A stretch of DNA of 64,000 bases from Butyriboletus loyo (GCA_038093515.1 JBBPSI010000095.1:27527-91526); one strand, 5' to 3'. Positions 46,211-59,195 are shown, counted from the stretch's first letter. The notes: generated from the letters alone by a model not told the origin. Numbers and translations: made by a program.

Positions 46211-47565
46211 GTCATGATACGATCCAACATGTGAACATGACGTACACAAATGGTATGTTCTTGTCGAAACGCGCTGGAGAGTCCCCCGCTCTTGGCCGCG
46301 CATATGGCATCGAGTTAGAAGTTGTTTTGGTTGTGTTATTTCTGCAGGGCATCCGGCGAATCGCGACGCTGTCGGATACATTCGCCTTGTTTAGCGATCT
46401 CGGAGGCGACGCCAGGGGAGATCATACATCGGCAGGCTCGTCTGAACTAGTCCTTTTGCCAGCTACGTTTGCACGGTGTGCCTTTGTTCCGTCATCCCTC
46501 TCAGCCATGTTCATCGCCGTTTGCAGTGCTCGAAACGAACCTGTCTAGGACCTATGGAATTGCCCTGCTTTGTCAAGCAGACCGAGACAGTGGTTTGCCT
46601 GACATGATATGTGGGTTTACGGAATACGTCGGTTTTTTTCCTGCTAGGTACTTGGGTGACTCAGGCGAGGGTCCTCGGTTGTCCTCTAATTTCCCTCAGT
46701 TTCATATTCACGTCGTTGCCATTCGCTTCGCCACGGCCATATTGTTGGCATCGCTCTACTCTTGGAAAATCGTTTCCCTCAGGACACTGACGAGCAACGG
46801 ACGCAGGGTCTGATGCGATCGAGGCCTGGTCCACATACCAAGGCAATGCAGGCCCAATGCTTTGAAGTGTAACCTACGCTCTGGGAAGAGCAATAAGTGT
46901 TCAGTGCTCCCTCTGCCTCTCGTTTCACTCCTATCCGATGGCCTGATAGGCCAGAGTCCCCCTCTCATCAACAACCTTTGGCTTGTTCGACTTCCGAATA
47001 AGTGTAACACCCCGGAAAGGGAGCACTTCTTGACTTGGCTAGTGACCGTTTCTCGAGGAGCACGGCATCGGTCGCTGAATCATTGATCCCTGGATTTGTG
47101 CTCGCTCGTCATTTATAAATACAGCGGGCCCCTTCCCGCTTCCGGCGTCGTTCCCGACTTTGAACCATCCAATTTCCTCTCGTCTGCACCATATTTCTTG
47201 TCACCGAATGCTCCGAATCTGTGGAACGGACGAACATCGAATTACTTGTCACCACGTATTGTCTTGACCGGCAAAAATTCGTTGTAGTCATCGCTGCTGG
47301 AATGGTCAGGAGTGCAGGAAACATGCACAACGCCCGACACTTGCACGACAAAGGACTTCGCCATTTCCTGATGAAATTCAGCCCCACTCATATGTCGCTG
47401 TCATGGATGGTCCTAAGCGACATAATATGGCCGAGGTCTACCTCATTTCTATGACTCTGATGATGACGTTCCAATGATCCTTATCGTCAGAGTCGACAAC
47501 CCACTTCAGACCAATGTCCCGAAACCTGGAAACCGTGGTAAACATGATTCTCAAGTCGTTCAGAA
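46211..47565. other. 1.35 kb with no recognised gene
   Basis: Contains a plus-strand frame of 105 codons at 46231-46548 (GIRRIATLSDTFALFSDLGG) and several shorter ones. None shows a family motif or a convincing exon chain. It is not shared with the left-arm spacers, so it may be unique DNA at a rearrangement joint. Confidence 0.35.
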
Positions 47566-48146
47566 GACATTCCGCTGCTGATCCCTGGGAGGATCAGTTG
47601 CCGCCACTAGACTCCCCTGCAGAGGAACGTTCGAAGGAAAACCTTCATTTGCAGGGTCGTTCAATATTCAAAAAGTTGCTACGGCGAAGGAGTAAGAAGG
47701 ACGTCACTTCACACAAGCCCGGTCAATGTTCCGGAAAGTCACGCCAGCCTGCTGGTCGTCGATCACCTTCCCACTCCCCAGCGAGAGTGGATGCCACAAA
47801 CGAGGGCCCTTCGAGGATGGCTGCAGCTGAACGTCAAGCGGTGAGTGCTCTTCCTTGATACACCATGGGATACGGTGTGTCTAATATTTCATTTTAGCGA
47901 ACATCCACAGGATTTACCAGAAGACGACAGGTTTGTCGTTCCTCGGATTTGTATGCAGGGACTTATCACACATCGCAGCGTAAATCGCGTGCCAAGGCCA
48001 CGGTTCCCAACCATCCGAACGAAGATGCTTCCCGCAGCGGAGAGCGTGCTGCGGATCCAAGGGTAGACACCCAGTATGATTCTTCCTGGTGCCTCGTCAC
48101 GACAGCTCACGTCCTATTAGACGCAACAAGCGAGCGAACCGTCTGA
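47566..48146 (+). pseudogene. WD40-family tail fragment (H): exons 6 and 7
   Basis: Starts inside exon 6 ([38 protein letters not shown]), keeps the exon 6/7 intron (47841-47897) and exon 7 (FTRRRQVCRSSDLYAGTYHT). The frame then stays open through the putative 3' intron to 48146. No head exons. Still a clean tail, so it could in principle be captured by another promoter. Confidence 0.8.
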
Positions 48147-48719
48147 ATCCTCAGTTGGCCGGGTCCATATAACGGTGCGCGTTACCTTCCTTTCACCTAC
48201 ATTGTGAAACTCATAGTGGATCAATATCAGCCAGGACCAAGCTACTCTACCCTTTCGATCACGTTCCCTACATGGATGTTGTGTAATCGCTCGGGTACAC
48301 ACGACGAGATGCATTGATCCTGGTGATTCAATGCGATACCATGCTGGATCGGGTGAAGCAGCGCCACACATCTCAAAAGAAGAGTAATAGCATGTCTATT
48401 TTCCAACCCTGGCGTAAAGGATGCTCAGTCTCGCAACCGCAGCATGCACAGATAGAAGGCGACGTAGGCGATGTGCCAAGTATTATCGGAACATGATGAT
48501 AGCATGAGCGTGTGCTCACAATAACATGTACAGTGGTATAAGTATCCGAACCGTTGTTTAGCAAGTTGTTGAAACATCGTATCACGACGGCACGTTCATG
48601 CGCTGTCGTCACCTTGGCTTCTAGTGCCGCACCAGGTATCTGTTCGAACCATTTCCGGGCAGCATCCGATCATGCTATGCTATCGTAGATGTCAGCAACA
48701 CGCTTGACGAAAAGCAAAA

Positions 48720-48924
48720 CACATGACTGGTCTCGCCACCACCAAGCAACGTCAATTCGCCCGCTTCATACCCATTGTCCCCCTCTTCCCGAAACGCACC
48801 ATCGTGCTCTCGGCGCGCACAACTTCTCCCAACATCACCTCCCGCCCCACTTCATACGGTTCCTCCATGTCCTCCGGATGTTTCTTTGCCTCTGCACGAT
48901 TCCGATCTCGTTTCCACTGTTAGC
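48720..48924 (-). pseudogene. SCI1-like fragment (copy g), inverted
   Basis: Short relic of exon 4 on the minus strand, around the equivalents of KRKRDRAEAKERLED and EKKRARREN, joined at its right end directly to the DUF6534 fragment. It marks the outer edge of the right arm. Confidence 0.65.
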
Positions 48925-49235
48925 TAAAACCACTTTGTCAACGAATTATCGCAGTATGTCCTAAGAAGTGAGATGAATGTACCCAAACGCTCCTGCGCAC
49001 CTGGGCCATCGTCTTCCATCGTTCCTCCGGGTAAATCCGACGACAGTACACTATGAACCGCATGTCGATACATCCTGAAAGACTGTCAAAGTCGAACTAT
49101 ACGATGAATACCTGGTAACGAGAGCTGAAATGGGAAAACTTCGTCCTCACCCGAACGCAAGCAGTCCCCCGAGAATGAGCGGTCCATACTAGTTAGTAGT
49201 CCGCGTTGACGTCCATCGTACCAGTCCCCGACACG
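48925..49235 (-). pseudogene. truncated DUF6534-like gene (copy Z)
   Basis: Matches the first exons of the genes at 49840-52040 and 53799-56014 (SGTGTMDVNADY, then LILGGLLAFG, then LSGC..MRFIVY). An 11 nt intrusion with a stop disrupts exon 1 near 49185, and everything after the fourth exon is missing. Confidence 0.75.
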
Positions 49236-49839
49236 AGCAAATCGGCAGACCAAGGTCAATCACAAAAAAAAAGGTAGTGGGGGTGAAAAGGGAGAAAAGA
49301 AAGATCCATAACTCTATTCATGGTATGTTGATGTAACGGTGAGAAATAGGCAAAGCTGAACACTACCGTTCACACTCACAGATAATGATCGCCTACATAG
49401 TACTAGTAAGCCAGATCTTTGCGACGTCCCAGAGTGCACCAGTTCAACGGTCTTGTTCGGTTCAGGGGTTGGCACTTCCTCTCGGAAGCCAAGTAATGAT
49501 GTGGGAGAAATTCAATTCACAAGGATTTTTTTTTTGCACATCGCGATTTCCGCATATTGCGTCTACGCACGACGAACCATGAGATGGCCTTGGAAAATCA
49601 CTGGTATTGATACTACAAGCTACGTGTTTGGAGTGGAATAGGGACGATAGATAATGGGCCGACATAGTGGCGTAGATGATGGCAACGACAGGCCGGTACA
49701 TGGTCGGTCGGTCGGTCAGAGCAGGCGCAAAAACAATGAAAACAATGAAATGAAATGAAAAGTGATGACACGAGAAACCAGAACGATGATGTGTCGTGTG
49801 TTATCCAAAGGAGGCTCGTGAATGCTTCTACCATAATGA
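49236..49839. other. 3' flank of DUF6534 gene X
   Basis: The part from about 49490 to 49840 is similar to 53330-53800, which is the 3' flank of the second copy, so it belongs to the tandem duplication. No gene seen. Confidence 0.45.
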
Positions 49840-52040
49840 TCAGCACAATCGAACTCGGTTCGGGGGCGTCATATTGCCCGCAGACGGGGGGAAAAGGGGG
49901 AAAGGACGAACCGGCTTGACACTCGTGAAGTCCATGGGTCGAAGGCCAAGCGCATCGACGTGCATCTGTTCCGACGTTCCCAAAAACAGGATGTGTGAGC
50001 GTGTGAGCAAGGGGTGAGAGTAGGGAAGGGAGCGAAGGAAACAAGCAAAAGGAAAATGTTAACGATGCATAACCCAGTTCCAACCCAACCCGACGATGAC
50101 CTACAGTGTATGGTTGTTGGATTCCGGGAGTCACAGCTCCATCTTCATCATCGCGATCTCTGAATGCGGCATCGCCACGGAACATGGCAATGGTCATTTG
50201 ACTCTTATTCCGAGGCTGGCGGATCTTGTTCCGCGCGTTGAGACTGTCAAGTAAAGAGAGAGAGAATGGGGTGGAACGAATGGGTCATCGGTGTCATGTG
50301 ATTTGGAAAGAAAGGGGACATACGTCGCAAGAAGGGAGTTGGCGTAGACTGGGTGGATCAAGTGGGTGGATGAGTGTGGTACGTGAGAATCTACGACGTA
50401 CGTTTTGCGACGACAAAGTGGAGACCGAGAAATATTCGGTTATCTGGCATCGCGGTCCACTGGCAGGTGGATAGGATCAGCGTGTAATAGTCCGATTTCG
50501 TAAGTGCTACTTACACAGACGAGAGAAGCGATCGCGCCGAGGCTGACACGATCGTCGTTTTATTCCTCTGAACCATAAGGGAGGCAGCACGACGCTACTC
50601 ACCTTGTAACCGACCCAGTTTGCACCGTCCACAACGTCAGGGTATCGATGATGCGATTGGTACTTGACCTGAAGTATAGACATGTTTTGGCAACGTTTTT
50701 AAGCACAGGACAATGACACACCTTGATATCTCTGAACGGTTCGATCTAAAAAAATAGCAAAGGTACGTCGTGATCACAATATCCACGAACGCAGAGAGAC
50801 AGAGTCCCAGAGTAAAGCACCACTACAGTGCCCAATTAACAACCATCGTTTCCAGTATAAAAGAGGAGGGCGAACCGACGGGAAAGGGCGTGCGAAGGCA
50901 GTGTACGACTCTAATATGATCCTGGAAAGGGATTGGAGAGTCTGATCACGTCGTACAGTGAATTCCACTTACATCTCAACCATCGATACTGCACGAAAGA
51001 TGATCAATACCCAGATAAGGAATAACGTGAAGGTTCTTACCACTCGCAGCAACTGTGGATACATGGGTATTAGTATAAGAAGTGTGTGATGACATTCAGA
51101 GTAGGACGTACCTAGCCGGATGAATGCAAGGATAAACTGGATTTGTGACTGGTCAGATTCAACAAACCATGCATTGCCATCCGAATGCCTACCACCGAGC
51201 CCGCGACCATTACCTTATGATTTTGCACTACGCAGAAAAATACACGTGAATCGTTGATACGTACAGCATTGGGAAGAGTATACCGACGTCTGTATATCCG
51301 ATAGCCAAAGAAGCTAGTTGAGGTGATCGTCAATAAAAAGGTGCCGGTCAGCTCGAGGAGGGCTCACCTTTGTACAAGGAACGTCAGCATTGCCTAAGCC
51401 ACGGGTTAGGACGCATTTCTTGAATGCAAATAAGACCTCGGCGTACTGTAAACTCGACTGTCGGCTAGAACCACTTCATCAATGGAACGTCGCAGTATGT
51501 CTTGGAAGTAAAACGTACCCCGACACTCCTGCGCACCCATCCCACCATCAGTACGCGATCGATATACGAATCGTCACTACTCACCAAGGAATAACGTCTA
51601 TCCCCGTCGAATCGCCATAAGAGGTGATTATGGAATCCCAAATAGCGATAGCGACGAACGCAGAATGGCACAAGTCGAGGAACCTGAGGGATTCATCGGT
51701 ATTCGATACCTGTAGAGCTGCCTGAGCTGCATAACATACCATGTTGCTACTACCTGGGGACATCGATCCAGGACACATCGGATTGTGAGCGGACGGAACT
51801 CGCCACACACGAGCACGACTCACCAGGCACTTTGTCGTCAATCGGTCCCCCGAGTAAATCTGCAAGTACACTATAAACTGCATGTTGACACATCCCGAAA
51901 GACTGTCAAGGTCGAATTAAGCACCCACCCCCCGGTAACAAGCGCTGAATGAGAAAGATTTATCCTTACCCGAAAGCAAGCAGTCCCCCGAGAATGAGTG
52001 AGCCATAATCTGCATTAATGTTCACCGCGACAGCAGACAT
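49840..52040 (-). CDS. DUF6534-like seven-helix membrane protein, copy X, multi-exon
   Basis: Start ATG 52040, stop TGA 49840, with about a dozen short exons on the minus strand. Readable exons in order: MSAVAVNINADYGSLILGGL, LSGCVNMQFIVYLQIYSGDR, a 14 nt micro-exon VVAT, FLDLCHSAFVAIAIWDSIIT, AMLTFLVQ, FFGYRIYRRRYTLPNA, FILAFIRL, SSTNRIIDTLTLWTVQTG, MPDNRIFLGLHFVVAK, LYANSLLATLNARNKIRQ and a polar C-terminus. The order and the GGLLAFGLSG, SSTDRIIDTL and LYANSLLATLNAR landmarks are those I know from the large basidiomycete DUF6534 family. The family has seven predicted membrane helices and no defined function. Exact borders of the middle exons are not settled. Confidence 0.75.
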
Positions 52041-53798
52041 GGGAAAATCGGCAGAGCTGGACGTCAATGAAAGAAGTAGAGGGTAAAGGGGAAGAGATAC
52101 AGGATCCGCAACCCTATTTATAATTATAAGTAGATGAGAAATGGGAAAGTTTGATATGATGCGATGAGAATAGCCTACCTCTCGACATAGCCTCTTTGCG
52201 ACGTGAGAGCACGCCCGAGAAGACCTTGCTTGACCGGATAATTCTCCTCTCGAAAGCTACCAACTATTTTAGAGAAATTCAATTTACAAGGACACGTACG
52301 TTTTGGGGGGAAGCAAATGCCTCGATGTGAGGTTTTCCCCCATTGGTCTGCTGTTCCTGTCGGCCATTTTATACGTGGGCTATACTGGGCACACCGGGAC
52401 CCGTATGTCAGAGCATACCTGTACCTACTCCAAAGTCAGACCACCTGAGGTTGATGGGTACATACGGGCCACAGCACTACCCATCGATAGTGTTTCAAAG
52501 TCCGGTCATAACCAGTCTTTGGTATATGGGGGGGACAATAAACTTTATTGAACTAACTAATTATCTATTTGGCTGTACTACTTTTGGTGAGTGAGTAAAC
52601 AGTGTGAGTGTGTTAGGCTGGGGATGATGGACCTGCCAGTGGACTCGCGTAGTCCACGTCACATGCCAGTACACGTTGCCTGTGCGTGTGCCGTATCGCG
52701 CTAGGTATGTGATTGACGCGTCGCGTGCCAGTGGATACATGATGCGCCGAGTACGTAGCTGATGCACCGGGTAAGTATCCGACATGCTAGGAACACGGTC
52801 GACGTGTCGCGCCAGTGAGTATGCGGTCGGCTCGCACATTCGGGCCCCGGTTGGGTGGGAGAGGATGTTTGATGGTCGCGGAGGGTGTTGGGTGACTTGG
52901 AACGTGCTGATACGCGACGTTGGGGTGACGTGTTACTGTTGGGCCGGTTGTGTGGTGGACTTACCTGTACTCCATACTCCTTTGTCCTCCACACCTTTAG
53001 TACTCGGCCCTCCTCGTCTCTTGCCTTTTGCCTTTTGCATCTTCTACCCTACTGACCTTGGTTGTACGCTTGCCATTGTGTTGCGTTGTGGGTTACGTTC
53101 GCGTCACGGAGCCTGTTTGCTTGATGGGATCGAGTTCGAAAGCGCTGTTGGTTGTGGTGGTCGAGGCATGGCCAAAGCAGTTTATAATTAACTCAGACTT
53201 TCTGCGGGGTAGTCGCTGTTGAAACTCATACGCATCCACCGAACACTATTTTTTTGGGTACGGAATCACACATCATACAAACCCAGCATCTTCAATCATT
53301 ATTCGAGACACTGGGGAGTCTACACTTTCAAAGTTGCATGTCGCGCAGTGTTCCACACATCTCGGAGCATATTGCGTATTTCTGCGCACGACGAATCATG
53401 ACATGGCCTTGGAAAGACCGATACAGGCTATATTTTTTTGGAGTACAGTAGAGAATAGTAGTGTAGATGATGGCAACAACGGATCGGTGCATGGTCAAAG
53501 AAAGCCATAAAAAATAAAAAATAAAGAAAAAGAAAAGAAAAGAGAGGAGTCAGACTAAGGAGAAAACCAGAATGATGATATGCCGTATTCTATCCAAAGG
53601 ACACTCGTAGATGCTTCCATCGTAATCATCACCACAATCAAACTCAGCTTGGTCTCGAAGACGCGCGTACGACGTGCTGCCGACGGTGACTTCACTTCAT
53701 GTGCGGATTCCGTAGTCGTGCATCTCGACTTGTTCCTCGTATTTCAGCTGGACCGTTCGTTGAACATTCACTTCCATCTTTTGATGAAAAAGGGAGAG
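52041..53798. other. interval between the two DUF6534 genes
   Basis: 52041-52330 is the upstream region of gene X and resembles 56015-56310 upstream of gene Y (aatttacaaggacacg in both). 52331-53229 is unique, G/T-rich, with repeated 'ccagtg(g/a)' and 'acgcgtcg' type motifs and no recognised gene. From 53230 the 3' flank of gene Y begins. Confidence 0.45.
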
Positions 53799-56014
53799 TC
53801 AGAATAGGTTTGACCCACAGAGGGAAAGCAAAAAGGGACGAGGACGAGGACGAGGACGAACCGAATTCCCGCTCTTCAAGTCCAGAGGTTGAGCCCCAAA
53901 CATAGTATCGACATGTATCTGCGTCGACGTTCCAAAAACAGGATGCGTGCGTGCGTGTAAGAGGTGGGAATGGGGAATGGGGAGGGAACAAGGAAAAGGA
54001 AAATGTTAGCGACCCACAACCCAGTTTCAACCCAACCCAACGATGACCTACAGTATATGGTTGTTGAATTCCGGGAGTCACAGGTTCACCTTCTTCATCA
54101 CGATTTCTGAATGAGGCGTCGGCACGAAATACGGCAATAGGCAGCGCTTGACTCGTGTCGTGTCTCCGAGGTTGACGGAACTTGCTCCGCGCGTTGAGAC
54201 TGTCAAGCAAAGGAAAACGGAGCAAAAGTAAGAATAATCGGTGTCATTTCGTGTGCGGTGATTTAGAAAGCAAGGAGGCCTACGTCGCAAGAAGGGAGTT
54301 GGCGTAGACTGGGTGGATCAAGTGGGTGGATGAGTGCGGTATGTGATGTAAAACAAATCTACGACGTACGTTTCGCGACGACAAAGTGGAGACCGAGAAA
54401 TATTCTGTTTTCTGGCATCGCGATCCACTGGCGGGTGGGTGGTCGGTCGGATAGGATCAGTGCGTCATATGTAGATTTCGCAGGTGTTACTTACGAAGAT
54501 GAGTGAAACGATCGCGCCGAGGCTGACACGATCGTCATTTTAGTCTGCTTAACCGTGAGTGCGTCGGAAACGCTACTCACCTTGTAGCCGACCCGGTTTG
54601 CACCGTCCACAATGTCAGGGTATCGATGATGCGATTGGTGCTTGACCTGAAGTATAAACATATTTTGGCTGGCAGTTTAAACTCAAGACAGTGACACACC
54701 TTGATATCTCTGAACGGTTCGATCTCAAAAAATAGCAAAGGTACGTCGTGATCACGATATCCACGAACGCAGAGAGAGAGAGTCCCAGAGTAAAGAACCA
54801 CTACAGTGCTCGATTAATAACCAACGTTTCCAGTACAAAAGTGGAGGGCGAACCGATGGGAAAGGACGTGCGAAGGCGGTGTACGACTTTAATCTGATCC
54901 TGGAAAGGGATTGGAGAGTCTGATCACGTCGTACATGACTTCCACTTACATCTCAGCCATCGATACTGCACGAAAGATGATTAATACTCAAATAAGGAAC
55001 GACGCGAAGGTTCTTACCACTCGCAGCAACTATGGATACGTGAGTATTAGAAGTGTGCGATGACATTCAAATCAGGCGTACCTAGCCGGATGAATGCAAG
55101 GATAAACTGGGTTTGTGGCCGGTCAGATCCAACAAACTATGCATTGTCACCTGAGATGCCTACCACGGGGCCCGCGAATCGTACTTCACGATTTTGCACT
55201 ACGTAGAAAAACACGCGTGAATCGTTGATACGTACAGCATTGGGAACAGTATACCGACGTCTGTATATCCGATTGGAGAAAAAGCTAGTTGAGGTGATCA
55301 TCAACAAAAAGGTGCTTGTCAGCTCAAGGAGGGCTCGCCTTTGCACCAGGAACGTCAGCATTGCCTAAAATTACGGGTTAGAACGATTTTCTTAGTGCAA
55401 ATAGGACCTCAGCGCACCGTCAACTCTACTGTGGGCTAAAACCACTCGGTCAATGGATCGTTGCAGTGTGTCCTGGAAGTAAAACGTACCCCGACGCTCC
55501 TGCGCACCCCTCCCTCCATCAGTAGCTAACCAAATATACGACTCACTACTACTCACCAAGGAATAATGTCTACCCTCGCCAAATCGCCATAAGAAGCGAT
55601 CACGGAATCCCAAATTGCGACAGCGATGAACGCAGAATGGCACAAGTCGAGGAACCTGAGTGATTCATCAACATTCGACACCTGTAGAGCTGCCTGAGCT
55701 TTTGGCATACCATGTTGCTACTACCTGGGGATATTGATCCAGGACACGTCGGATTTTGAGCGGACGGAACTCGCCATACACGAGCACGACTCACCACGCA
55801 CTTTGTCGTCCACCGTTCCTCTGGGTAAACCTGCAAGTACATTATAAACTGCATGTTGACACATCCTGAAAGTCTGTCAAAGTGGAGTGATGCAATCATT
55901 CCCCGGTAACAAGCGCTGAATGGGAAAGCTTGATCCTTACCCAAAAGCAAGCAGTCCCCCGAGAATGAGTGAGCCATAATCCGCGCTAATGTCCGCCGTG
56001 ACAGTGCCAGACAT
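53799..56014 (-). CDS. DUF6534-like seven-helix membrane protein, copy Y, multi-exon
   Basis: Start ATG 56014, stop TGA 53799. Exons parallel copy X: MSGTVTADISADYGSLILGG, LSGCVNMQFIMYLQVYPEER, VVAT micro-exon, FLDLCHSAFIAVAIWDSVIA, AMLTFLVQ, FFSNRIYRRRYTVPNA, TNRIIDTLTLWTVQTGS, FLGLHFVVAK and ATLNARSKFRQPR. The terminal exon starts IHVDTMFGAQPLDLKS and has an Arg-Pro run from a gac-gag-gac microsatellite (53836-53858). The intron after AMLTFLVQ begins GC (aaag|gcgagc) where copy X has GT, making a GC-AG intron if spliced. It lies in tandem with copy X, about 4 kb apart start to start. Confidence 0.75.
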
Positions 56015-57710
56015 GGGCAAATCGGCAGAGCAACGTCAATGAAAAAAAGGTAGATGGGGTGAAGAGGGAGAAATACAGAATCCATAACCTCATTTGTAAT
56101 TATAAGTAGATGGAACAATGCGAAGGAAAGCTTGATATATCATCTATCATGATACGATGAGAATAGCCTGCTTCTCGACACAGCCTACGCGTTGCAGCGT
56201 GAGAGAGCGCCCGCGAAGGTCTCCGGGAGCTTCGGAAGGTACTAACCATTTCAGATGAATTAATTTACAAGGACACGAACATTTGCGGGGGGAGGCGAAT
56301 GGCGCATAACGTATCATGGGGCGTTGGTTGATGCTGCGTGAAGATGAACGTGCAACTAGGGCAAAGTATAAGTTCGTCATCCAACGTTCAAGAGTGTGGA
56401 ACCCACGCCAAGATTGCGGGGGTTCGCCGATGGGAAGCGACCGTCTTTCACGATTGCGCCGCCTCAGAGACAAGTATCTTTATGAACAGTATATTAAGGA
56501 CTGTGGTGTTCTAACAAGCTGGGGCCTTCACCTGCCCAAGGGCAAAGATCGCGTTCTATTCACCGACTTGTTTCAGCTGGGTAGCGGACAGAGGAAGGCA
56601 AATCGGAACTGGCCGCCACTTGCCCATGAGGCAAACTTGCGGAGGTGTGTCTCTTATACAACCTCATGATGAAGCATTCAATATCGGGTACCGTGGCCCA
56701 TCATGTATTAGCACCACCGCCAATCTTTCGACTACTTATCAATGGAAATACCACCGGTTCTGCGCCGTCCTTGACGGGAGGTAGCATAGCTCAGTTCATT
56801 CCATGATCTGACACGTTATCTGTCAACCAGAAACCCGCCCGCTACTGAGAGTGTCCAGTGTTTTAATGTCGAGACACTAGATAAGCCCCTTGTTGGAAAA
56901 TATCACTGCCGTAAGATCGGAACGACTGCTTCTGATCCTTCCTTTACTAAGGCAAGTTGAGAATCGAGTTGGGAGGTACCAGCACTGCAATTACGAGGCG
57001 TTTGGACGGGGACGTTGCCACGCCGTGTGGCGTATCTCACGCAAATTAAATGCAATCCGACCGCGACGCAACGTCGCCAGGAACAGGGTGCCTGGAAGCA
57101 TCGAGGCGTACGACTAGGTTGCACGGGGGACGCATCCTCGCTCTGCCCGTGGGTAGTCGTGGATGCCTACTTTAAATCCAGAGCATCTCGCGTGGTGTCC
57201 TCAGAGACAATCGAAGGACAGCACAAAACGCTGTGCCAACAAAGCGTCAGGAGTGGCGACTCCTAGGATGTCCGGTTGAACAACGGGTAAATTCGACCCA
57301 CGTACGATTCGCAGGTGTTGCCGATATAGCGAGCTGTATGGACTAGTTCAGCTGGCGACGTTCTGAATTAGGCTGTCGATAACTACACAAAGGTGAAACG
57401 GGGCCTGAAAAAGAGGTCCCCCAAATTTTCTCTTGCACTTTATCCCCCCCCCACTGCACCCACCCAACTCTGCGAGCGAACGAAAACCATGGCTACCAGC
57501 TCTTCCAACATTACTCAGCACTCAAACCGGTAGATCAGGAGACAGCTTCCGCGGCTGTTTTGTAATACCCCACCAGGTTGGCTCGTTCAGGTTCTACAAC
57601 AGCCTCCACGTCAACCTCAGCACGATCATTACCAGCCCCGACAACAAGCGTCCAAGACAGACGACTGCCATCTACGCGGGTTCCATGGATTCGACACAGG
57701 CTCGATCGCG
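56015..57710. other. 1.7 kb with no secure gene
   Basis: 56015-56310 is the upstream region of gene Y. An open frame at 56316-56669 (117 codons, MGRWLMLREDERATRAKYKF) and another at 56890-57117 match nothing I know. A good start context, accatggctaccagc, at 57489 is followed by a stop after 15 codons unless spliced. Confidence 0.35.
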
Positions 57711-58210
57711 ATTGCACGGAAATTGGAAAGCGTTCAGCGCACTTCCCTGCTAAGTATCGCCAGTGTTATGCGTACTACGGCAACTGACGCCCTGGAAATT
57801 TGATCCCTATCCACCACCGCATACAAAACCTATTCCAAATGGCAGCCATGCGTCTAGCCGCTCATCCGCAGTCCCACCTATTATACCACCTCGTCCGCCA
57901 AGCCGCCAAACGCTTCGTGAAACGTCACCGTTCCTCCCTGCACTACCTGTGTAACGTCTTCGACCTCAACCCCACCGACGTAGAATCCATTATCCGTAAC
58001 CGCCGCGAGCCCTCAGCCTCACTTCCATCTGACACCTGCATCGTACCAAATCGTGAAACTGCGATAAATGAGTATGGCAACCTACTCACCAAGATCAGGA
58101 TATACTGCGATGGCCCGGATTATTCATCGCGCATTCATGATCGTGTTTCATTAGTGTGGATCAAGATCGACAAAGTTTGCATTGGTCCCCACCGCCGGGA
58201 AATGGTATGA
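57711..58210 (+). pseudogene. non-LTR retrotransposon reverse transcriptase C-terminal/RNase H fragment
   Basis: Frame 1 from 57711 reads IARKLESVQRTSLLSIASVM then RTTATDALEI and a stop. After a frameshift, 57799 onwards reads HHRIQNLFQMAAMRLAAHPQ, SHLLYHLVRQAAKRFVKRHR, SSLHYL and later RIYCDGPDYSSRIHD. These are the hallmarks of fungal LINE ORF2 after the RT domain: the RVQR.ALL.I.GA(M/L)RTTPTDALE block, the HPxSHPLHxxVRxAAKRxVKRHRSPLH block, and the start of RNase H (usually YCDGSG.EGGVGAA). Decayed and truncated on both sides. Confidence 0.78.
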
Positions 58211-58925
58211 ATTCATGTTGATAGTCAGTAATGACTTCTAACACAAATCCAATGCTGTCTCCCCACCACCACCATAACAGGGTCGGTTGTTTACCGCCAC
58301 GTCCATGATCGCCTTTTCGCTTGGATCCAGATCTACACTGTTTTCAATGGCTACATCTCGCATATCCACTCCACCGTCGGGACACAGTATGAATTCGTGT
58401 TTGGAAATCTCGGAAACAGCGTTCAACATGAATCCGTGCTGTCTTCCCCCACCATACAGGAACGGGTGTTGTATTGCACGGCCCATGGTCGCCCTCTTGG
58501 TTTGGATCACGATCGGCCATGTTTGCAAATGGCCGCCTCCGCCTCCACCTCCGCCTCCCCTACCATCTGGAAACTGTATGAACTCGTACCAACAATCTGG
58601 TAGATGACTTTCAACACGAGCTCATACTGTACTGTCTCCCCACCATACAGGAACGACGGGTGTTTGGTTTGGGTTTGCGTCCATGATCGATCGCCTTTCT
58701 TTTTTTTGGCTTGGATTAAGATCGAACGATATTTGCAGTCGCCGCCTTCGCTGCCCCACCGTTGGGGGGACGGTACGAACTCGCGCAGAAAATCTACAAG
58801 TGACTTTCAGCACGAGTCTATACCGCCCCCCTATCGGGTGTTATTTGTATTTGTTGTGCATTCATGTTGATCAAATTTGACCTTGTTTGCACCGACCGCG
58901 GCATCGCGACAGGCAGAGTTCGATC
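58129..58925 (+). repeat. degenerate tandem repeat, about four units of ~175-190 nt
   Basis: Units begin near 58129, 58301, 58484, 58679 and (partial) 58862. Each contains a 'catgatcg..cttggat(c/t)a(a/g)gatc' start, 'tttgca', a 'ggtatgaa(c/t)tcgt' box, 'atgactttcaacacga' and 'ctgtctccccaccatacaggaacg'. The first unit overlaps the RNase H end of the LINE fragment, so the repeat probably arose from element sequence. The third unit carries a small (ctccgc)n tract. Confidence 0.72.
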
Positions 58926-59195
58926 AACAGGGCCAAACAAACAAACTTTCTCTTCGCACGTATCGTCACTACGACTGGAGCCAACAACACGCTCTAACAT
59001 CATTTGTGTGGTTACACAATGTCGTTACAGGTCAATATTCAAATACGGTAGTAATGCTGGGGGGTGTCCACAAAATATATAGTTGGTGAGTATATGATGA
59101 GCGGAAAACAACGGGTTAGAGTACGGTGTCGCAATGTGAATAAGGTGAAAGGAGTAGTCTGGTAGGCAATGCGGAGGCGAAACGCTAAAAAATGC
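58926..59195. other. short intergenic stretch
   Basis: No gene recognised; 3' flank of the MARVEL-like gene. Confidence 0.4.

Noticed and set aside
46231..46548. 105-codon frame as a real gene
   Set aside because: No family motif, no conserved copy in the window, and adjacent to repeat relics; left as unassigned.
52331..53229. Solo LTR between the DUF6534 genes
   Set aside because: No matching terminal dinucleotides with a target duplication could be fixed; only composition is unusual.
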